The translations under genes and the position numbers were made by a program. A stretch of 64,000 nucleotides of DNA from NCBI RefSeq assembly GCF_042657165.1, contig NZ_JBHSNJ010000012.1, positions 1,240,001 through 1,304,000 on the forward strand. The letters are read 5' to 3'. The stretch's first letter is position 1; each line of letters begins with the position of its first letter. Under the pieces are notes generated by a model, which was not told the DNA's origin, made no database searches, and saw only the letters and a list, made by a program, of their open reading frames with translations. Origin of the DNA: Agrilutibacter niabensis (GTDB lineage: Bacteria; Pseudomonadota; Gammaproteobacteria; Xanthomonadales; Xanthomonadaceae). Below are positions 48,401 through 58,670 of the stretch, one piece after another.

Positions 48401-50409
48401 CCGAAGCGGCCCAGTTCGAAGGCCGCATTCGCGTTCGCGTCGGTGCCTTCCTTGTCGTCGAACAGCGGGCGGATACCGACTGCCGCGTCCGCTGGCCACA
48501 GCACGCGCTTAAGGCTGCGGTTGACGCTGCGGCCACCGGTTTCGAAGACGCTGCCGGTAACCATGGCGGCGATGGTGCTGACCGGCTTGGCTTCTGCGGG
48601 CAGTGCGATGTCCTGCTGCAACCGGCCGTTGGCATCGAGCTGTGCATCGATGACGTCCTTGGCTTCCTTTGGCAGCTTGAGCGTCGGGTCGCCGAAGAAC
48701 CAGCCCGGCAATTGCTCCAGCGGATGCTGCTCGACCGCGACCGTCAGCTTGGCGGTGAAGCGGCTGGATGCCGCCGGCGCGCCGTACAGGTAGGCGCCGG
48801 TGGCTTCCAGCCGGAGCGGTTCACCGGGCCGGAGGACGTCCTGGGCGGCGAGATCCAGCTTCATGCGTTCCGGCAGGAATTCCTCGACGCGCAGCGTCAT
48901 GCCCTGCACGGCTTCCTTGCTCGCGGGATCGGTGCGGAATTCGACGCGCCAGCGGCCGGTCGCCGCATCCACCGGTATCACCTGCGTGTGCCGGACATAG
49001 CCTTGCGCATCGGGCTGCAGTTTCGTTTCCAGGAAGGTCTTGCCGTCAGGCTGCACGTAGCGGATGAATACCGGCTGCAGTGCCTTGCCTTTCGCCGCCA
49101 CCGATTGGCCATCCTGGTCGCGCAACAGCGCGGACAGCCGCACCGTTTCGCCGGGTCGATACAGGTCGCGGCCCGACCATGCGAAGACGTCGAACCACGC
49201 CTGCTCGCGGCCGGCGACAGCGAACTCGGAAAGATCCAGCGCGGGCTGGTTGAACGGCAGCATCGAGACATCGCTGCCACGCTGCGCGATCAGCACGTGC
49301 GCGGCGTCGAGCTTGTAGTCGAGCATCGCGTTGCCGTGACGATCGGTCGCCGATTTCATCACCGGCTCGCCGTCGCCGTTGAGCACTTTCAGCTCCACGC
49401 CGCTGACGGCGCTACCCGTCGCGAGCGAGGCCGCATGGACGAAGAGCTTGTCCTTGTAAGCGCGCGTATGCAGGCCGAGGTCGCTGACGGTGAAGAAGGC
49501 GGTGTCGAACTCCTCCTTGAAGGTACCCGTGCGCTTCATCACCGCGAAGTACAGGCCCGGCTCCTGCAATTCCGCGATGTCCTGCAACGGCAGGTAGGTC
49601 AGCACGCGCTCGTTCTTCTTGCCGCCGAGCACGAAGCGGTTGACGTAGACGGGCTCGGCCAACTTCGACAGCGGTGTACGGCTGTGTTCCGTGCCGTCCT
49701 CGTCGTCCCACGAATAATTCCGCTCGAGATCCCAGCCGCTGCGGCGGCCACCGCGCTGGAATTCGGCGAAGAACTTCGGCAATTCCCTTTCCCTGATGCG
49801 CAGGAACTCGACGTCGACTTCCGGCACGTTCACCGAGACGACCGGCAAGCCCCGACTTTCCCGCGCAGGCAGCACGCTGCCTTGCGAAGCGAAACCGACC
49901 ACCGGCTCGAGCGGACCGGTGTAGACCGTGCGCTTCTCCTCCTTGCCGAGGCGGCTGCCATCGGCGGCGGTCACACCGGCCTTGATGGTGACGATGTATT
50001 CCCTGCTGGCTTCCACGTGCGGGAAGCGCAGGACCCTGGCTTCGTCATCGCCGTCGTCATCCAGCACCCAGCTGCCCTTGACCGGGGCACCGTCCTTGTT
50101 GGTAACGGCGATCAGCGAGTCGAACTCCTGGGTGCCGACCAGGGCGCGGCTGAATTCCAGGGCGATCGCCAGCTCGTCGTCGTCCTTCTGGTCGGGATAG
50201 GCGGCAACGAGTCCGAATCCCTTCACCACTTCGCGCTTGGCAGCGATCTTCTCGCCGCCAACCTCGGGCAACTGTCCGTCAGCGTCGCGCTTGCACCCGC
50301 CCAGAGCCAGCAGCGCGGACATCGCCAGCAGCAGCAGGGCCCGCCAAAGCAGGCGTTCGGGCAACAAACGGGACTGCGCGGATCCATCCGAACACGTGCG
50401 GCGCTTCAT
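45403..50409 (-). CDS. Bacterial alpha-2-macroglobulin, thioester-containing lipoprotein (YfhM-like)
   Basis: From the ATG at 50409, preceded by GGGGAGAG, this is 1668 residues (E. coli YfhM 1653). A lipoprotein signal ends in LALGGC, Cys about residue 39. Multiple MG beta domains follow. The thioester motif CAEQ is intact in KYPYGCAEQTTSKGYAALEL, inside the helical thioester domain, and the receptor-like C-terminus ends in SLVEDMYRPDMRGVGKATPA. It is thought to trap attacking proteases covalently in the periplasm. Its gene is 129 bp upstream of pbpC; pairing of the two is a known conserved arrangement, coupling protease defence with wall repair. Confidence 0.95.
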   Translation of the reverse strand: MKRRTCSDGSAQSRLLPERLLWRALLLLAMSALLALGGCKRDADGQLPEVGGEKIAAKREVVKGFGLVAAYPDQKDDDELAIALEFSRALVGTQEFDSLIAVTNKDGAPVKGSWVLDDDGDDEARVLRFPHVEASREYIVTIKAGVTAADGSRLGKEEKRTVYTGPLEPVVGFASQGSVLPARESRGLPVVSVNVPEVDVEFLRIRERELPKFFAEFQRGGRRSGWDLERNYSWDDEDGTEHSRTPLSKLAEPVYVNRFVLGGKKNERVLTYLPLQDIAELQEPGLYFAVMKRTGTFKEEFDTAFFTVSDLGLHTRAYKDKLFVHAASLATGSAVSGVELKVLNGDGEPVMKSATDRHGNAMLDYKLDAAHVLIAQRGSDVSMLPFNQPALDLSEFAVAGREQAWFDVFAWSGRDLYRPGETVRLSALLRDQDGQSVAAKGKALQPVFIRYVQPDGKTFLETKLQPDAQGYVRHTQVIPVDAATGRWRVEFRTDPASKEAVQGMTLRVEEFLPERMKLDLAAQDVLRPGEPLRLEATGAYLYGAPAASSRFTAKLTVAVEQHPLEQLPGWFFGDPTLKLPKEAKDVIDAQLDANGRLQQDIALPAEAKPVSTIAAMVTGSVFETGGRSVNRSLKRVLWPADAAVGIRPLFDDKEGTDANANAAFELGRFGSDGKPRPGKGLRVTLVREHRDYHWNWDDDSWDYDFTRRYEDISTRVVDAGASPLKIDFPVEWGEYRLDVHDPDTKLTTRYPFKAGWSWSDDNRGLDARPDKVKLALDKTGYKAGDMLKVTLTPPHEGKGLLMVETDHMIYVEGIEAKAGSTFEIPVTKDWERHDVYVTALVFRGGTASSRITPARAVGIAHVPMDRRDRTVAVGLAVPRQMRPERDLAVTVSAPQLAGQDAFVTLSAVDVGILNITRFPVPDAGRHFFAQRRLGVDAYDVYGRVIESFEGGTAKIRFGGDMAPLALPQARRPTAHVQTVDLFSGPVKLDASGLVRVKLPVPDFNGTLRVSALVYSGNRYGSKDNETIVRAPVLAEASLPRVLAPGDRSSVTLDVQNFTGRAGEFRVRLDGIGPLSLADASRTAKLGVDGKTTYTFPLVAREGYMTAQVRVRVHGNGYSVDRKYDVPVRPAWSQVMRSRTRVLDEMSAVQLGTDLTEGLMPGSVQARMVVSALPPIPFAAALEDALKYPYGCAEQTTSKGYAALELDEATAKMLGVNGLSAKQRRERMEGAFGRLASMQVSSGHFSMWGDGDYVNQALTPYIVEFLLDAREAGFAVPETVLQKALKALSEDLLAGGTPFYGYDHRDHLKFAYQAQAGYALARVNRAPLGTLRALYDNSRKQSLTGLPLVHLGLALSLQGDKARGAKSIAAGFGMDSKDRPLHLGDYGTRLRDDALMLALVHERGYAKPEYDARVVPLGRELDARRNARWFWLSTQEQVALARLGKALMADQKKTLSGQWKVGADTSDVAATRITGRVFDHATLVRGVSFLPQGQPPLYASFEVAGVPSAAPEPDSKVVSVTRKYYTTEGKEWSGGTLEEGDSLIVQLSIKSSVDMPDALVTDLLPAGLEIENFNLGDAKQWAGVVVDGIEIADRDEAAEVRHEEYRDDRYVAALKLGTHDTARLFYLVRAVTPGTYTVPPSLVEDMYRPDMRGVGKATPATLTVKQPGR

Positions 50410-50614
50410 GCGACTCTCCCCAGGTTTGCGCACAAGCGTATAGAAGGCGCACGGCATCACACAATGGCGCCAGGCGGTTGCAGGAAGTGCGCCAGTGAAC
50501 TGGCGTTTAGCCTTCCCACCGCGGTTGCAGCGTCGGCACAGGATGCTTGATTACGCGGTTCCATGGGCGCGGCGGCCAGAGGACCGAAAACTTTCGATCG
50601 CTGGCGCCCAGAAA

Positions 50615-50644
50615 GGAAAACGCCGCCCGAGGGCGGCGTTTTCC
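50615..50644 (-). terminator. Strong hairpin terminator of gyrA
   Basis: GGAAAACGCCGCCC (50615-50628) pairs perfectly with 50631-50644 around a 2-nt loop, a 14-bp stem whose A/T ends supply a U-run in either direction. It lies 21 bp after the gyrA stop and could also block readthrough from the plus strand. Confidence 0.85.
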
Positions 50645-50665
50645 GGACCCGGAACCGCTACCGGA

Positions 50666-53326
<2,661 letters not shown>

Positions 53327-53561
53327 TCGGGTTCCGTATGGGTGCGTTTGCATCGGGCCAGGAGGCGAGGCAAAACCATGCCCGAGCGGGCGGGTTTTGC
53401 GGCTCGCTCAGGGCGGCTTCAAAGGACGTGAAATCTTAGCATGAATCGGCCTTACAAGGGCCCCCGATTCCCACGCAGAAACAGGCACTTACGCGCCTTT
53501 TCGGAAGCCATTTTGAACCTGCCCTGCCGGCCAGTCGCAGGACCGGCGGGATGGCGCCGGG

Positions 53562-54620
53562 TCAGGCGCCGAACGCGGCCTTCATGGCGGCTTCGTCCGG
53601 GCGCTCGATAACCCCCCTCTCGGTCACGATCGCATCGATCAGCTCGTGCGGGGTGACATCGAAAACAGGATTCCAGGCGCCGACGTCGTGTGCGGCCGTG
53701 CGCACACCGCCGATGGCGAACATCTCGCCCGGGTCGCGTTCCTCGATGTGGATGGCGTCGCCGGACGGCGTGGCCATGTCGACCGTGGAGGACGGCGCGG
53801 CGACCATGAACTTCACCCCATGGTGGCGGGCGGCAATGGCCAGCTGGTAGGTCCCGATCTTGTTGGCGGTGTCGCCGTTGGCGCAGATGCGGTCGGCGCC
53901 GACGACCACCCACTGCACGGCACCCGTCTTCATCAGGTGCGAAGCGGCGGCGTCGGCAATCAAGGTCGGCTGGATGCCGTCCTGCTGCAGTTCCCATACC
54001 GTCAGGCGGGCCCCCTGCAGCCACGGCCGGGTCTCGCCCGCGTACACCCGGCCGATCCGGCCCTGGGCGACCCCCGCGCGGATGACGCCCAGCGCGGTAC
54101 CGAAGCCGGCAGTGGCGAGCGAGCCGGTATTGCAGTGCGTGAGCACGCCGCTCTCGGGCGCGATCAGGGCCGCGCCGAGCGCACCCATGCGACGGTTGGC
54201 GGCCAGGTCCTCATCGTTGATCGCCTGCGCTTCGCGCGCGATCGCATCGCGCCAGTCCGGGCCCGCTGCCCCCAACGTCCGCCCCATGCGTGCCAGCGCC
54301 CAGGCGAGGTTCACCGCGGTCGGTCGCGCATCGTTGAGACGCTGCATCGGCGCCTCGAGCTTGCGCGCCGCTTCGGCACCGTCGGTGGCTTCGATCTTCA
54401 TGCCTGCCAGCACCACGCCCCACGCCGCCGCGATGCCGATGGCCGGGGCACCGCGAACGGTGAGCGAGTGGATCGCCGCCGCAACCTCATCGCTGGTTCC
54501 GCAACGCACGTACTCGACCTGGAACGGCAGCCTGCGCTGGTCCAGCAGTTCCAACGCGTCGCCGGTCCAGCGGATGGGACGGATGCGGTCGTAGCGATCG
54601 AAGTCGAAGGTGTCGTTCAT
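53562..54620 (-). CDS. mtnA: Methylthioribose-1-phosphate isomerase
   Basis: From the ATG at 54620 this is 352 residues. It has RGAPAIGIAAAWGVVLAG, the catalytic Cys in GVLTHCNTGSLATAGFGTAL, and the Asp motif VVGADRICANGDTANKIGTY. It converts 5-methylthioribose 1-phosphate to methylthioribulose 1-phosphate in the methionine salvage pathway, complementing the metH operon at 12-17 kb. No other mtn genes are in the window. It starts 49 bp after epmA and precedes gyrA, all on the same strand. Confidence 0.95.
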   Translation of the reverse strand: MNDTFDFDRYDRIRPIRWTGDALELLDQRRLPFQVEYVRCGTSDEVAAAIHSLTVRGAPAIGIAAAWGVVLAGMKIEATDGAEAARKLEAPMQRLNDARPTAVNLAWALARMGRTLGAAGPDWRDAIAREAQAINDEDLAANRRMGALGAALIAPESGVLTHCNTGSLATAGFGTALGVIRAGVAQGRIGRVYAGETRPWLQGARLTVWELQQDGIQPTLIADAAASHLMKTGAVQWVVVGADRICANGDTANKIGTYQLAIAARHHGVKFMVAAPSSTVDMATPSGDAIHIEERDPGEMFAIGGVRTAAHDVGAWNPVFDVTPHELIDAIVTERGVIERPDEAAMKAAFGA

Positions 54621-54669
54621 GCCGCAATTGTAAGCCGCGGCTCCACATGGCGCGTGCACGCGCGGATGA

Positions 54670-55644
54670 CTAGGCCCGGCTGAAATCAAACGCCAGCACG
54701 TCCGCGATCCGCCCGGCCCCCAGCATCGCCATCATCAGCCGGTCAACGCCCAGGGCCACGCCCGCGCATGCGGGCAAGCCGGAATCCAATGCAGCCAGCA
54801 GATGCTCGTCCCGAGGCGGGAGCGCGACACCGCGCTCAGTGCGTCGCCGCAGGTCCTGGTTGAAGCGGGCGCCCTGCTCCGCTGCGTCCGCGAGTTCGTG
54901 GTAGCCGTTGGCGAGCTCGAGCGGCCCAAGGTAAAGCTCGAACCGCTCCGCCACCGGCGGCTGCCCGACGCGGATCCGCGCCAGGGCGCATTGCGACGCC
55001 GGGTAGTCGTAGAGCGCGAGCAACTGGTCGGCGGGGAACGCCGGCTGCAGACGATGCGTCATCAGCAGGTCGAGCCAGTCATCGCGGGTGAGGCCTTCCG
55101 GATCGATCACCACGTCGCCCAAAGCCGTACGCAGTTGCTCCTCGCTCGCGGTTTCAGGATCGATTCCGAGTCGCTGCCGGTACAGCTCGTGATAGCTCAC
55201 CCGGGTGAGTTGTGCCGCCCTGCCCACCAGGGCCAGCGCCGTGTTCACCAGTTCGGCGGTTTCGCCGATCAGCTGGCGATGGTCCCAGCCGATGCGATAC
55301 CACTCCAGCATGGTGAATTCGGGGTTGTGGCGCCCCCCTGCTTCGCCATCGCGGAACACGCGGCCCAACTCATAACAATCTCCCAGCCCTGCCGCCAACA
55401 ACCGCTTGAGCGGATATTCCGGCGAGGTGCGCAACCAGCGCGTGCGGGGCGCATCTTCGGTGCGGCCGCTGAACTCCAGCGAGAACGATGCGATGTTCGG
55501 GTCGGTATTGCCGGCGCGCGACAACACCGGCGTCTCGACCTCCAGCACGTTGCGCCCGGCAAAGAACGCACGGATGGCATGGTTGAGTCGCGCGCGCAGG
55601 CGCAGGCTTTCGAATGAAGCCGACGGCTGCCAGTCCTGCGTCAT
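54670..55644 (-). CDS. epmA: Elongation factor P lysine ligase (EpmA/GenX)
   Basis: The 324-residue protein equals E. coli EpmA (325) in length and looks like a class II lysyl-tRNA synthetase core without an anticodon domain: FFAGRNVLEVETPVLSRAGN, RWLRTSPEYPLKRLLAAGLG, VFRDGEAGGRHNPEFTMLEW (motif 2) and GVALGVDRLMMAMLGA (motif 3). It attaches beta-lysine to EF-P, which rescues ribosomes at polyproline. Its ATG overlaps the ligA stop (ATGA), so the two are translationally coupled. Presence of EpmA predicts EpmB and a Lys34-type EF-P elsewhere. Confidence 0.95.
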   Translation of the reverse strand: MTQDWQPSASFESLRLRARLNHAIRAFFAGRNVLEVETPVLSRAGNTDPNIASFSLEFSGRTEDAPRTRWLRTSPEYPLKRLLAAGLGDCYELGRVFRDGEAGGRHNPEFTMLEWYRIGWDHRQLIGETAELVNTALALVGRAAQLTRVSYHELYRQRLGIDPETASEEQLRTALGDVVIDPEGLTRDDWLDLLMTHRLQPAFPADQLLALYDYPASQCALARIRVGQPPVAERFELYLGPLELANGYHELADAAEQGARFNQDLRRRTERGVALPPRDEHLLAALDSGLPACAGVALGVDRLMMAMLGAGRIADVLAFDFSRA

Positions 55645-57734
55645 TGCGCGTTCGCTGCGAGGAAGGCCAGCAGGCGGGCTTCGGCCCAGATCTCGACGCC
55701 CAGTTCCTGTGCCTTGGCCAGTTTGGATCCTGCGGCTTCGCCGGCCACGACGAACGAGGTCTTCTTGGAGACGCTGCCCGACACCTTCGCGCCGAGCGCT
55801 TCGAGCCTTGCGCCCGCTTCGTCGCGCGACATCGCCGCGAGCCCGCCAGTGAGCACGACCGTCTGCCCTGACAGCGGACCGTCAGCGGCGCGTTGCGGCG
55901 CGCCTTCCTTCCACTGCACGCCGTTGGCGCGCAATGCGGCAATGACCTCACGGTTGTGCGATTCGGCGAAGAAGTGGGCGATGCGCGATGCGACGACCGG
56001 CCCGACGTCCGGCACCGCCTTCAGCGCGTCAACGTCCGCCGCCATGATCGGATCGAGCGCACCGAAGTGCCTGGCCAGCGTCTTCGCCGTCGATTCGCCC
56101 ACGTCGCGGATGCCCAGCGCGTACAACAGGCGCTCCAGCGTCGTGCTGCGGCTCGCGTCGATCGCCGCGATGAGGTTTTCCGCCCAGCGCGTGGCGACCT
56201 TGCCGGCCTTCACGGTGGCCGGGACGGCGCCGGCGGAGTCGTCGGCGCGGCGCTTCATTTCGAGGAAGTCGTCGAGCTTCAGCTTGTACAGGTCTGCCAC
56301 GGTGTGCACGTAGTCGAATTCGACCAGCGCCGTGATGAACTGCTCGCCCAGGCCCTCGATGTCCATGGCGCGGCGCGAGGCGAAATGGAACAGGGCCTGG
56401 ACCCGCTGCGCGGGACAGTACAGGCCGCCCGTGCAACGCGCGACGACTTCGCCCTCCTCGCGTTCCACGGCCGAACCGCACGCCGGGCACTCGGTCGGCA
56501 TCACGAAGGGCGGATGAAGCGGATTGCCCCTGGCGTCGAGCGGACGGCGCTCCTCGATCACGCGGACGACCTCGGGAATCACGTCACCGGCGCGGCGGAC
56601 GATGACGGTGTCGCCCTTGCGCACGTCCAGGCGCGCGACCTGGTCGGCGTTGTGCAACGTGGCACGCGTGACGGTCACGCCGCCCACGTGGACGGGGTTC
56701 ATCAGCACCCACGGCGTCACGGCGCCGGTGCGGCCGACATTGACCTCGATGGACTCGACCGTGGTGGCTTCTTCCTGCGCGGGATACTTGTGCGCGATCG
56801 CCCAGCGCGGCGCACGCGAGACGAAGCCCATGGCGCGCTGCTGGTCGTAGCGGTCGAGTTTGTAGACGACACCATCGATGTCGTACGGCAACGCGTTGCG
56901 CTGCTGGCCGATCTTCTCGAAGTACTCGAGCAGGCCCTCGGCGCCATGCGCCGTGGTGACCTGCGGAGACACAGGCAAGCCGAAATCGCGCAGCAGCGCC
57001 AATGTCTGCGAATGCGTGGGCGGCAGCTTGAGGCCTTCCACTTCGCCCAGTGAGTAGGCAAAGAAACTCAACGGCCGCTGCGCGGTGACGCGCGGATCGA
57101 GCTGTCGAAGCGAACCGGCGGCGCCGTTGCGCGGGTTGGCGAGCGTCTTCTCGCCGTGCTCGCGGGCCCACTCGTTGTACTTCTCGAACGCGGCCTTGGG
57201 CATGTAGATCTCGCCGCGCACTTCCAGCACTGCCGGCGCCTTGCCGCGCAGCTTCAGCGGAATGGCGCGCACCGTGCGCAGGTTCGCGGTCACGTCCTCG
57301 CCCGATGCGCCGTCGCCACGCGTGGCCCCGCGCACGAACTGGCCGTCCTCGTAGCGCAGGCTGATGGCGAGGCCGTCGAGCTTGGGTTCCGCCGAGAACA
57401 CTGGTTCGAATTCGCCGGTCTCCTTGCCGATGCGGGCTACGAACTCGTGGATTTCCTCGGGGGCGAATGCATTGGCCAGCGACAGCATCGGCACCGCGTG
57501 GCGCACTTCCGCGAACTTCGGCGAAGGCGCGTTGCCCACGCGCTGAGTCGGCGAATCGGCGGTAGCGAGTTCGGGATGGACCGCCTCCAGCTCCTGCAGT
57601 TCTCGCAGCAGGCGGTCGTACTCGACGTCCGGCAGGTTGGGATCGTCGAGGACGTAATAGCGGTAGTTGGCGTCCTCGATCTGCTGGCGCAGATCGGCGA
57701 TGCGGGCAGCGGCCGGGTTCGACTTGGGTGTCAT
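55641..57734 (-). CDS. ligA: NAD-dependent DNA ligase
   Basis: From the ATG at 57734 this is 697 residues. The order is the Ia NAD-binding domain (NYRYYVLDDPNLPDVEYDRL), the adenylated Lys118 in AEPKLDGLAISLRYED, an OB fold, a Cys4 zinc finger (CPACG...CTGGLYC), helix-hairpin-helix repeats (VGESTAKTLARHFG, VPDVGPVVASRIAHFF) and a BRCT domain (SGQTVVLTGGLAAMSRDEAG onwards). It seals nicks in replication and repair. It follows zipA in the same direction, as in many gammaproteobacteria. Confidence 0.96.
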   Translation of the reverse strand: MTPKSNPAAARIADLRQQIEDANYRYYVLDDPNLPDVEYDRLLRELQELEAVHPELATADSPTQRVGNAPSPKFAEVRHAVPMLSLANAFAPEEIHEFVARIGKETGEFEPVFSAEPKLDGLAISLRYEDGQFVRGATRGDGASGEDVTANLRTVRAIPLKLRGKAPAVLEVRGEIYMPKAAFEKYNEWAREHGEKTLANPRNGAAGSLRQLDPRVTAQRPLSFFAYSLGEVEGLKLPPTHSQTLALLRDFGLPVSPQVTTAHGAEGLLEYFEKIGQQRNALPYDIDGVVYKLDRYDQQRAMGFVSRAPRWAIAHKYPAQEEATTVESIEVNVGRTGAVTPWVLMNPVHVGGVTVTRATLHNADQVARLDVRKGDTVIVRRAGDVIPEVVRVIEERRPLDARGNPLHPPFVMPTECPACGSAVEREEGEVVARCTGGLYCPAQRVQALFHFASRRAMDIEGLGEQFITALVEFDYVHTVADLYKLKLDDFLEMKRRADDSAGAVPATVKAGKVATRWAENLIAAIDASRSTTLERLLYALGIRDVGESTAKTLARHFGALDPIMAADVDALKAVPDVGPVVASRIAHFFAESHNREVIAALRANGVQWKEGAPQRAADGPLSGQTVVLTGGLAAMSRDEAGARLEALGAKVSGSVSKKTSFVVAGEAAGSKLAKAQELGVEIWAEARLLAFLAANAQ

Positions 57735-57866
57735 GGTGCGTAGGTTGGGTGTTGGCCCACGGTTCGGCAATCGATTGCGTCCAGGTGCTGCTCTGGCGCG
57801 CTGCGGCCGGCCTGGGACAGCGCGTGAAGCCTCGCGCGGCAGATGCCTGTCAAGGCGTGCACCGCA

Positions 57867-57887
57867 CTCCCTCCATGCAGGAGGGAG
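57867..57887 (-). terminator. Hairpin just downstream of zipA
   Basis: CTCCCTCC (57867-57874) pairs with GGAGGGAG (57880-57887), loop ATGCA, starting 6 bp beyond the zipA stop. No U-tract follows, so termination would be partial at best. The rest of the 159-bp zipA-ligA gap shows nothing else clear. Confidence 0.4.
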
Positions 57888-57893
57888 CGGGAA

Positions 57894-58640
57894 TCACCAG
57901 CGTGCCGGCCGGGTCAACGGCGGCGCCTCGCGCTGGCGGTCGTAGGCGCGCAGTTCGTCGCGGATGTGCGCGATGCGCTGGCGGCCCAGGGCGTTGCGCG
58001 ACTCGTCGAGCACCACGCCGTCCAGCAGTTCCGCCATGCGTTGCGCGGTGGGCAGCATGGTTTCCCACGCATCCAGTGCCGGAGTGGGTGCCGGGAGGGT
58101 GAGGAAGAAGGCGATCGCCGGCGTTTCCATGGCCTGGATGTTGGCCATGTCGAAGCTGCCGGGCTTCATGATGTTGGCGACGCTGAAAACCGGGCCGCGT
58201 TCGGGATGGTTGTCGATGAGTCGGTGGAACACGCCCATGTGACCGTAGGAAAGGCCGGCCTTCTCCGCGGCGACGACGATGTCCGGACCGCTCAGCTTCG
58301 CGCCTGCGCGCGCCGCAAGGTACAGCGTTACGATCTTCTCGAAGCTTTCGTCGGCACGCTTGCCCAGATCACTGTTGACCGCGCTCGCGGCGGCGTTCTG
58401 GGCGTCGAGGCTGAGCTCGGCCTGGGTGGCGCGTTCGTCGTAGTTGTCATCGATCCCATCCGCGAACGCAGGCTCGCCCAGCGTCGGCTCAGCACGGGGA
58501 GCAAAGGCGTCCGCGATGCTTTCGCGCGGAATGCGCTTGCCCTGGCCCTGCTTGCGCGGCCTGCCGAAGAAAACGATCGCTCCGATCAGGATCACACCGG
58601 CTATCGCGATGGCGATGCGTAACAGGGTCGTGTCGGACAT
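57894..58640 (-). CDS. zipA: Cell division protein ZipA
   Basis: The 248-residue protein has an N-terminal membrane anchor right at the start (LLRIAIAIAGVILIGAIVFF), a short linker and the C-terminal FtsZ-binding domain over residues about 105-230 (EKIVTLYLAARAGAKLSGPD, GVFHRLIDNHPERGPVFSVA, IAFFLTLPAPTPALDAWETM). It tethers FtsZ to the inner membrane during septation. The linker is shorter than in E. coli ZipA (328 residues). It lies 30 bp after smc and upstream of ligA. Confidence 0.94.
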   Translation of the reverse strand: MSDTTLLRIAIAIAGVILIGAIVFFGRPRKQGQGKRIPRESIADAFAPRAEPTLGEPAFADGIDDNYDERATQAELSLDAQNAAASAVNSDLGKRADESFEKIVTLYLAARAGAKLSGPDIVVAAEKAGLSYGHMGVFHRLIDNHPERGPVFSVANIMKPGSFDMANIQAMETPAIAFFLTLPAPTPALDAWETMLPTAQRMAELLDGVVLDESRNALGRQRIAHIRDELRAYDRQREAPPLTRPARW

Positions 58641-58670
58641 CGTGTCTGGTCTCCCTTCGTTCTCGCAGCT

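Noticed and set aside
48331..50550. A 739-codon plus-strand frame opposite the alpha-2-macroglobulin gene
   Set aside because: Composition-driven shadow frame; the opposite strand carries the intact thioester protein with a lipoprotein signal.
57410..57420. A GGTTCGAATTC-like stretch resembling a tRNA T-loop
   Set aside because: It lies inside the ligA coding sequence and no cloverleaf can be built around it.
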